Shown here: positions 58,560-64,000 of the stretch, piece after piece | Numbering within the stretch: position 1 is the first letter of the stretch | Layout: each line of letters opens with the position of its first letter | Assembly: GCF_022347545.1 (NCBI RefSeq) | Contig: NZ_JAKREW010000018.1 | Span: 46,057 to 110,056 of the forward strand | Direction: 5' to 3' | DNA: 64,000 bases | From: Terribium retamae | GTDB lineage: Bacteria > Pseudomonadota > Alphaproteobacteria > Rhizobiales > Rhizobiaceae | The notes under the pieces: model-generated | What the model was told of the DNA's origin: nothing | Seen by the model: the letters and a program-made list of their open reading frames with translations, nothing else | The model's database searches: none | Program-made: the position numbers and the translations under genes

Positions 58560-59534
58560 TTACTCCTCGGCCGCGGCGGCTCGAACGGGATGCCTGAGCC
58601 GGGTTGGCGTGACGCCGGTGTGCTGGCGGAACACCCGGCTGAAATGCCCGGCATTTTCGAAGCCGCAGCGATAGGCGATTTCCCCGATCTGCAAGTCGCT
58701 GCCTTCCAGCAAGGATTTCGCGTAATGCACCCGCAGCGCGAGATAGGCGGCCATCGGGCTGGTGCCCAGCTCCGTCGAAAAGAGACGCTCGAGCTGGCGC
58801 CTCGAGCAGTTCAGCCGGCTTGCGATCTCTTCGACCGGCACTTTCTGCTCCAGATTGCTTTCCATCAAAAGCAGGGCCCGCTTGACCGCGCGGCTTGACG
58901 CCTCGGGAAACAGGTCGCCGACGGGCTGCACGTCCCCGACATTGCGGATGCGATCGAGCACAAGGATCTTGGCGGCTTTCTCCGCCGCCTTCTGGCCGAT
59001 GGATTGCGACACGAAATAGCCGGCGAGGTCGGCCGCACCGGTGCCGCCGGCGCAGGTCGCCCGGCCGCGGTCGACCGAAAACAGGCTGTCGGCATGCGCG
59101 TTCACATCCGGGAAGCGGGCGCGGAAATCCTTGATGTGGAACCAACTGACCACGGCGCTGTAGCCATCCAGCAATCCATAGCGTGCAAGCACGAAGCTGC
59201 CGGTGCAGAGCGCGGTTATCGGCACGCCTCTTTGTGCTGCCCGCAACAGGAATGCTTCCTTTTCCGAGCTCAGGCTGCGGTTGGTGTCGAGCAGGCCGCC
59301 GACCACCACGACATTGTCGAAGTCCTCCGGATTGCCGAGCGCCCTGGTCGGCAGCAATTCGACGCCGCAGCTTGCGCGGATCGGCAGGCCGCGTTCGCCG
59401 ACGATCTGCCAATCGAATTCCACCCGTCGGCTGCGGTCGCCCTCGTCGCCCGCCAGCCGCAGCGTGTCGATGAAAAGCGACAGCGGCGACAGGGTGAAAT
59501 CGTGGACGAGGAGGAACGCAAATTTCTTGGCCAT
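58560..59534 (-). CDS. GlxA-family AraC-type regulator with DJ-1/PfpI-like domain
   Basis: 324 aa. The ATG at 59534 starts AKKFAFLLVHDFTLSPLSLF, the normal beginning of the N-terminal DJ-1/PfpI-like domain (ALCTGSFVLARYGLLDGYSA, residues about 100-120, with the elbow Cys). The C-terminal AraC domain has two HTHs: VPVEEIASRLNCSRRQLERL and QIGEIAYRCGFENAGHFSRV, then FRQHTGVTPTRLRHPVR. The lyase gene is 139 bp downstream in the same direction. The 445-bp gap upstream, before the VOC-hydrolase gene, contains a palindromic repeat and its own promoter. Related regulators sense choline, carnitine or amino-acid derivatives. Confidence 0.92.
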   Translation of the reverse strand: MAKKFAFLLVHDFTLSPLSLFIDTLRLAGDEGDRSRRVEFDWQIVGERGLPIRASCGVELLPTRALGNPEDFDNVVVVGGLLDTNRSLSSEKEAFLLRAAQRGVPITALCTGSFVLARYGLLDGYSAVVSWFHIKDFRARFPDVNAHADSLFSVDRGRATCAGGTGAADLAGYFVSQSIGQKAAEKAAKILVLDRIRNVGDVQPVGDLFPEASSRAVKRALLLMESNLEQKVPVEEIASRLNCSRRQLERLFSTELGTSPMAAYLALRVHYAKSLLEGSDLQIGEIAYRCGFENAGHFSRVFRQHTGVTPTRLRHPVRAAAAEE

Positions 59535-59658
59535 TCTTTCCAGTACTGCCTTTCGCACCCTCCGGAACCGACGCCATCGGACCCGGCCGGTGGACGATCT
59601 CGGTGGAGCCACGTCTTTTATCGGAGCCCCGGTTCCACCGGAAGCGATTGCCTGGCCG

Positions 59659-59764
59659 CTAGAGCATTTTGTAGCCAAGTGGAATCACTTGGCGTTACGA
59701 AAATGCGACGAAAACAAAACCTTAGAGCGTCTCCGCTTTTCCGTGAAAAACGGAAACGCTCTAG
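59659..59764. repeat. AGAGCGTTTCC-type intergenic palindromic repeat (copy 2)
   Basis: 106-bp non-coding element with ends CTAGAGC and GCTCTAG and internal stems CCAAGTG/CACTTGG and TTTTCCGT/ACGGAAA. It lies in the 445-bp gap between the GlxA-type regulator and the VOC-hydrolase gene. The same word set occurs at 40316-40415. The rest of the gap (59535-59658 and 59765-59979) has promoter-like sequence only. Confidence 0.65.
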
Positions 59765-59979
59765 GTGTCCAGATAGCGACGAAACGTACGATTTCGGCCC
59801 GGGTTTGCGCCAAGCCGGGAACTGCCCGTTCGCGATGGGCGAACACTGTGTCCGGCTCACCGTGCTTGGCGCCGTGGCGGCCGCATGCAAAGGTCGGCGC
59901 ATGGCCACGAGGATTCCCATGCCGATGCATCGTCCCTTCACTCACCCTGCCTTGGCGGAACGCCCTGGGGGCCTGCGGC

Positions 59980-61524
59980 ATGGATAACCCGCTTTCCGAC
60001 GGCATCCACCACGTCACGCTGATCACGCGCGACGTGCAGGCCAATGTCGATTTCTACGTTGGCTTCCTCGGCCTCAGCCTGGTCAAACGCTCCGGCGGCT
60101 TTGAGGACGGACAGCAATTGCACCTTTTCTACGGTGACGCGCACGGCTCACCCGGCTCGCTCGTCACCTTCCTGGTCTGGCAGGACGGCGCGCCGGGTCG
60201 TGCCGGCCTCGGCCAGGTCTCGGAAATCGCCTTTGCCGTGCCGGCGGCTGATATCGGCGGTTGGCTGGTGCGAGCGCTTGACAAAGGGGTGCGGGTGGAA
60301 GGGCCCTTGCGCGAGTTCGGCGAACCGGTGCTCAGACTGAAGGACCCGGACGGCTTCATCGTCAAGCTGGTGGGCGTGACCGAAGGCGCGACCGGGTCCG
60401 AAAGCGCGGTCGGCCGGCTGCGCGCGGTCACCATCCTGACCGGCGACGCCGAAGAAACGGCGGCCTTCGTCCGCCGTTTCGGCTATAGGCCGGGGCCAGT
60501 CGCCGAAAACATCCAGCGCATGGTGTCGAAGGAAGATGCCGTCGATGTACGCAATGCCGCCGGCTACGTGCCCGGCCTGCCGGGAACCGGTACTGCCGAT
60601 CATGTCGCGTTCCGGGCTGCGGATGTGGCGGCCCTGCAAGACGTCGAAGCCGCCCTGTCGCGTTTGAACTCGTCGCCGACAAACGTCCACGACCGGAAAT
60701 ATTTCACTTCGCTCTATGTCCGGGAGCCGGGCGGGACGCTGTTCGAGCTGGCGACGGACGGCCCAGGTTTCGCGATCGACGAAGCGCCCGGACATTTGGG
60801 AGAAACCCTGTTCGTGCCGCCGCATGATGCCGCGCGGGCCGAAGATCTGAAAGTGATGCTGCCGCAGTTCTCCATGCCCGGCGAACCACGCCCGCCGCGG
60901 CGCGACCTGCCTTTCGTGCATCGCTTTTTCTCACCGGAGGATCCGGACGGAAGCACTGTCATTCTGCTGCATGGGACGGGCGGCAGCGAGGCGGACCTGA
61001 TGCCGCTGGCGCATCGCATCGCGCCGCGCGCCACCTTGCTGGGCGTTCGCGGACGCAGCCACGAGGAAGGCATCGCGCGCTGGTTCCTGCGCATGTCGAT
61101 GAAGGTTTTCGACCAGGCCGATATCCGCTCCGAGGCGGAAGCCTTCGAGGCGTTCATGGAAGGGGCGATTTCGGGCTATGGCCTCGATCCGGCGCGGATC
61201 ACCTTCCTCGGCTATTCGAACGGCGCGAACTTCGCCGCTGCCGTCATGGCCCTGCATCCGGCGGTGATCCGCCGCGCCATCCTGCTGCGCGCGGTACCCG
61301 TGCTCGACCAGTTGCCCGAGGCCGATCTGGCGGGAGCCGAAGTTCTCGTCGTCAGCGGTCAGCAGGACCCATTCGGCGACGACGCCTCTTTGCTCGTCGA
61401 ATGGTTTCAAAAGCACGGCGCGGACACCGAGCACCGCGAGCTTGCCGTTGGGCATCAATTGACGGTCGATGACGAGACGGTCGCGCGGGGCTGGCTGGGA
61501 ACAAGGATTCCCGTCGAGCACTGA
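59980..61524 (+). CDS. VOC ring-cleaving dioxygenase fused to alpha/beta hydrolase (MhqO-MhqD-like)
   Basis: 514-aa fusion. Residues about 1-300 are a two-module VOC dioxygenase of the MhqO type: GIHHVTLITRDVQANVDFYV (His10/11), GTADHVAFRAADVAAL (His208) and LFELATDGPGFAIDE (Glu256), the metal ligands for extradiol cleavage of hydroquinones. Residues about 310-514 are a carboxylesterase/phospholipase-like alpha/beta hydrolase: VILLHGTGGSEADLMPLA, FLGYSNGANFAAAV (Ser413), SGQQDPFGDDASLL (Asp463), and VGHQLTVDDE (His492). In Bacillus mhqO and mhqD are separate genes of one operon. The start at 59980 has only a weak upstream G-run; no better start is seen. Confidence 0.92.
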   Translation: MDNPLSDGIHHVTLITRDVQANVDFYVGFLGLSLVKRSGGFEDGQQLHLFYGDAHGSPGSLVTFLVWQDGAPGRAGLGQVSEIAFAVPAADIGGWLVRALDKGVRVEGPLREFGEPVLRLKDPDGFIVKLVGVTEGATGSESAVGRLRAVTILTGDAEETAAFVRRFGYRPGPVAENIQRMVSKEDAVDVRNAAGYVPGLPGTGTADHVAFRAADVAALQDVEAALSRLNSSPTNVHDRKYFTSLYVREPGGTLFELATDGPGFAIDEAPGHLGETLFVPPHDAARAEDLKVMLPQFSMPGEPRPPRRDLPFVHRFFSPEDPDGSTVILLHGTGGSEADLMPLAHRIAPRATLLGVRGRSHEEGIARWFLRMSMKVFDQADIRSEAEAFEAFMEGAISGYGLDPARITFLGYSNGANFAAAVMALHPAVIRRAILLRAVPVLDQLPEADLAGAEVLVVSGQQDPFGDDASLLVEWFQKHGADTEHRELAVGHQLTVDDETVARGWLGTRIPVEH

Positions 61525-61675
61525 CGACCGGCGCGGTGGCAAAAAAGAGCCGTCTCCAAAGCCGTCAGCGGATAGCGCTGGTCGTTCAAACCTATCCTTG
61601 GTGCTTTTTCTCTTTGGGCGATTGCTGTACTTGCGGTGCTGAAGTGAAATGAATCCGCGTGAGGCAACCGCATAA

Positions 61676-62164
61676 ATGGCCATCTCCGAAAGGGCGAGCC
61701 GGATCCTCTACGGTATAGAGTTTGTCATATTTGCCTTGATTCCCATATGCGCGCTCGCGGCATGGGCGCTCTTCTACGGAGCGGGTTCCATTTTGATGTT
61801 TCTGTTCGCGCTCATGATGTTGGTGAGCAGCAACGACTCGGCGTCATTGTTGGAAGCGCTCCGGAACCTGGCCATCTTCGCAGCAATCGTCGCTTTGACG
61901 GGTATGGGATTGATTGCAATCTGGAAATTTCTTCGTCTGTCGGCGGCATTCGGGAATCATGGCTCGAAGGCGCTGCAGGAATTGCGAGAAACCTATTGGC
62001 GTTGCCTCGCATGGGCGGCGCTTCCGCTTCTCGCTACCACCGCGTTGTTCCCATATGCCGATCCTGATTTCAGTGGCGGCCTGCTGTTGTTCAGCGGCGT
62101 GACGCTCTGCGTGCCATTGTTCCATCTCTGGCTCGAACTGCGGTACCGCGGAAATCAGGGCTGA
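61676..62164 (+). CDS. Small polytopic membrane protein, unknown function
   Basis: 162 aa with four hydrophobic segments (residues about 10-45, 65-85, 105-122 and 132-152). Aromatic and charged residues flank each: LYGIEFVIFALIPICALAAW, LAIFAAIVALTGMGLIAIWK, CLAWAALPLLATTALFPYAD, GLLLFSGVTLCVPLFHLWLE. No conserved motif is recognised. The codon pattern is less GC-biased than its neighbours. It ends convergently with the FMN reductase gene, with a palindrome serving as a shared terminator. The start at 61676 is the first ATG in frame. Confidence 0.6.
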   Translation: MAISERASRILYGIEFVIFALIPICALAAWALFYGAGSILMFLFALMMLVSSNDSASLLEALRNLAIFAAIVALTGMGLIAIWKFLRLSAAFGNHGSKALQELRETYWRCLAWAALPLLATTALFPYADPDFSGGLLLFSGVTLCVPLFHLWLELRYRGNQG

Positions 62165-62176
62165 GCTCGTCTCAGC
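62160..62176. terminator. Bidirectional terminator over two convergent stops
   Basis: GCTGAG/CTCAGC 6-bp stem with loop CTCGT. The arms include the stop codons of both convergent genes (62162-62164 and 62172-62174). T-rich bases follow on the + side (TTTC). Confidence 0.55.
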
Positions 62177-62723
62177 TTTCGATGAATTCCGCGAAACCGG
62201 CCATGAAATCGCCGAGCCGTGCCAATGTCGCCTCGTCGGTCAGGTTGCCTTCGCGGTCGAACACCGTTCCGGCGCGCGCGACGAGCATGCGTCCGGCCGA
62301 CCAGTGACGGGTCCCAAGCGTGCGTAGTACCGGCAGCCAGTCGTTCTGCGACAGCACCGTACCGAAGCCGCCCGGCGAGGCGCCGAGCAAAGCCACGGGC
62401 TTGCCGCCGAAATGGAGAGGGATGTCGCTGGCCGGCCGGCTCATCCAGTCGATGGCATTCTTGAAAACGCCCGGAATGCCGTTGTTGTACTCCGGCGTGA
62501 CCAGGAGAAGGCCGTCTGCCGCCTGCAGGCTGGCCTTCAGCGCTTGCACCGCAGGCGGAATGCCGTGCGCGGCCTCGTCGTCGGCGTTGTAGAGCGGCAC
62601 GTCGTGGATCGAGCCGATGACGACTGTCGTTGACGGCGGGGCGAGTTCGGCCGCCGCCCGGAGCAGGCCCGCATTGAACGAGGCCTTTCGCAGGCTGCCG
62701 GACAGTCCGAGGATGGTGGTCAT
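62172..62723 (-). CDS. NADPH-dependent FMN reductase (ArsH/ChrR/azoreductase-like)
   Basis: 183-aa flavodoxin-fold reductase. Start at 62723 gives TTILGLSGSLRKASFNAGLL, the FMN phosphate loop; the rest includes DIPLYNADDE-like DVPLYNADDEAAHGIPPAVQ, LLLVTPEYNNGIPGVFKNAI (flavin-ring loop) and DIPLHFGGKPVALLGASPGG. It likely reduces quinones or azo/nitro compounds with NAD(P)H, matching the MhqN/AzoR place in quinone-resistance operons. It lies just after the second VOC gene (64 bp), same direction, and convergent with the small membrane protein gene. Confidence 0.92.
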   Translation of the reverse strand: MTTILGLSGSLRKASFNAGLLRAAAELAPPSTTVVIGSIHDVPLYNADDEAAHGIPPAVQALKASLQAADGLLLVTPEYNNGIPGVFKNAIDWMSRPASDIPLHFGGKPVALLGASPGGFGTVLSQNDWLPVLRTLGTRHWSAGRMLVARAGTVFDREGNLTDEATLARLGDFMAGFAEFIES

Positions 62724-62787
62724 GATCGGTCTTCTCCCAAGGGCAATCTCTCGCGGCATCGCCGCGAGAGATTGCTTCGACTGCAGT

Positions 62788-63735
62788 TTAATCCAATGGC
62801 TTCAGGTTAGCCTCGATCGAGGCACGCTTGCCTTCCAGGAAGGGCGGCAGCGAAAGACGCTCGCCGAGGCTTTCCAGAGGTTCGTCGGCGGTGAAGCCGG
62901 GACCATCGGTGGCGATCTCGAACAGATTGCCGCCGGGCTCGCGGAAATAGAGCGAGCGGAAATAATAACGCTCGACCTCGCCCGAACTCGGAATCCGGAA
63001 CTCCGAAAGCCGTGCCGCCCAGTCACGGATTGCCGGGACATCGGGCGTGCGGAACGCGACGTGGTGGACCGCGCCGGCGCCCTGCCGCGCGATCGGAAGA
63101 TCGGGCTGCACGGCGACATGCAGTTCGGCCGCCGGACCGCCGTCTCCCATGGCGTAGACATGGACGTCGCCCCGTCCGTCGGGGGAGGCGTAGACCCGTT
63201 CCTGCTTCATGTTCAGCACGCGCGTCAGTACCGCATCGGTCGGTCCGAGCGTCGGCACCGAGATGGTGATCGGGCCGAGACCGCGGATCTGGTTTGCGGC
63301 TGGCACCGGGCTGCGATCCCAGGCATGGGAATCGCCACGGCCGCCATCGTCGATCAGGCGGAAACGCTGCCCTTCAGGATCTTCGAATTCGATCGCGGCG
63401 CGACCGTCGATCGTCTTGATCGCATCGGCATTCACGCCTGCGTCGCTGAAGCGGGCCGCCCAGTAGTTCAGGCTTTCCTCGCCCGATACGCGCAGGCCCG
63501 TGCGGCTGATCGAATGCGTGCCGCGCCGCTCTGGCGAGACCGGCCAGTCGAAGAAGGTGAGGTCGGTGCCCGGCGTCGCTTCGCCGTCGGCATAGAACAG
63601 GTGGTAGGCGCTGGTGTCGTCCTGGTTGACGGTCTTCTTGACCAGCCGCAGGCCGAGCGTCTCGGTGTAGAAACGCTTGTTGGCGGGTGCGTTTGCTGTG
63701 ATCGCCGTCAGGTGGTGGATGCCGGTCAGGTTCAT
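62788..63735 (-). CDS. VOC-family ring-cleaving dioxygenase (MhqO/LinE-like)
   Basis: 315-aa glyoxalase/bleomycin-fold dioxygenase. Start at 63735 ([17 protein letters not shown]) is 9 bases after an AAGGA box; an ATG at 63744 sits right against that box and is less likely. Metal ligands: IHHLTAIT (His), [19 protein letters not shown] (His) and [18 protein letters not shown] (Glu). It shares domain structure and the ATDGPGF motif with the dioxygenase half of the fusion gene at 59980-61524, so they are paralogues. It is upstream of the FMN reductase gene, so the two form a small quinone-detoxification operon. Confidence 0.93.
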   Translation of the reverse strand: MNLTGIHHLTAITANAPANKRFYTETLGLRLVKKTVNQDDTSAYHLFYADGEATPGTDLTFFDWPVSPERRGTHSISRTGLRVSGEESLNYWAARFSDAGVNADAIKTIDGRAAIEFEDPEGQRFRLIDDGGRGDSHAWDRSPVPAANQIRGLGPITISVPTLGPTDAVLTRVLNMKQERVYASPDGRGDVHVYAMGDGGPAAELHVAVQPDLPIARQGAGAVHHVAFRTPDVPAIRDWAARLSEFRIPSSGEVERYYFRSLYFREPGGNLFEIATDGPGFTADEPLESLGERLSLPPFLEGKRASIEANLKPLD

Positions 63736-63830
63736 CTCGGTCATTCCTTTTCAGTTGCGACCACAATGATCGCTTCGTTGCCGCCAATATGAGCGTCTTG
63801 AGCGGTGCTGTTTAGCCGCCATCCGGCGGA

Positions 63831-63990
<160 letters not shown>

Positions 63991-64000
63991 GACATTGATC

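Overview
The window is GC-rich DNA from an alphaproteobacterium of the order Hyphomicrobiales (Rhizobiales), most likely Phyllobacteriaceae (Mesorhizobium/Aminobacter-like). This is inferred from the density of ABC uptake systems each paired with a LacI, GntR or LysR regulator, from protein style, and from two rhizobial-type short intergenic palindromic repeat families. No rRNA, tRNA, CRISPR array, phage gene or insertion sequence was seen. The last ~160 bases are poly-G/poly-C and look like a contig-end artefact.

Layout. 1-4.5 kb: sugar ABC transporter (permease cut by the left edge, binding protein), a FrlB-like SIS deglycase and a LacI repressor, with a perfect 20-bp operator. 4.6-8.2 kb: CGNR regulator, divergent frameshifted alpha/beta hydrolase, RibD/DHFR-like reductase and two secreted hypotheticals. 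8.5-11.8 kb: membrane GGDEF-EAL protein divergent from a PhcB-like methyltransferase. 12.2-15.8 kb: recQ and an M28 peptidase. 16-20.6 kb: purine-type module (TauE exporter, amidohydrolase, NCS2 permease, LacI) with twin operators. 20.6-28.1 kb: LacI, ribose-type ABC transporter, sugar kinase and GatZ/KbaZ homologue, probably D-tagatose use. 28.2-37.2 kb: a catabolic island with UbiD decarboxylase, UbiX flavin prenyltransferase, a TIGR02444 protein, a HutC-type GntR regulator, aldehyde dehydrogenase, a polar amino-acid ABC transporter and a DadA-like oxidase. 37.3-41.1 kb: LolD/FtsX/HlyD export system with a divergent TetR regulator. 41.2-48 kb: LysR-NmrA-metallo-hydrolase-FAD monooxygenase and LysR-SDR. 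48-55.6 kb: soluble GAF histidine kinase and response regulator divergent from a second ribose-type ABC operon ending in an SMP-30 lactonase. 55.7-63.7 kb: HAD/P-loop fusion, PEP-mutase-family lyase, GlxA-type regulator, a VOC dioxygenase-esterase fusion, an FMN reductase and a second VOC dioxygenase.

How it works together: this is an accessory metabolic region made of self-contained uptake-plus-catabolism cassettes, each with its own regulator and usually a visible palindromic operator. Cistrons are commonly coupled by 4-bp ATGA overlaps, and three binding-protein genes are followed by a strong hairpin that would keep binding protein in excess. The strongest candidate for an undescribed system is the UbiD/UbiX-ALDH-ABC-oxidase island, whose substrate cannot be named from known pathways. 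The MhqO-MhqD-like fusion and the HAD/HerA-like fusion are the next most interesting.
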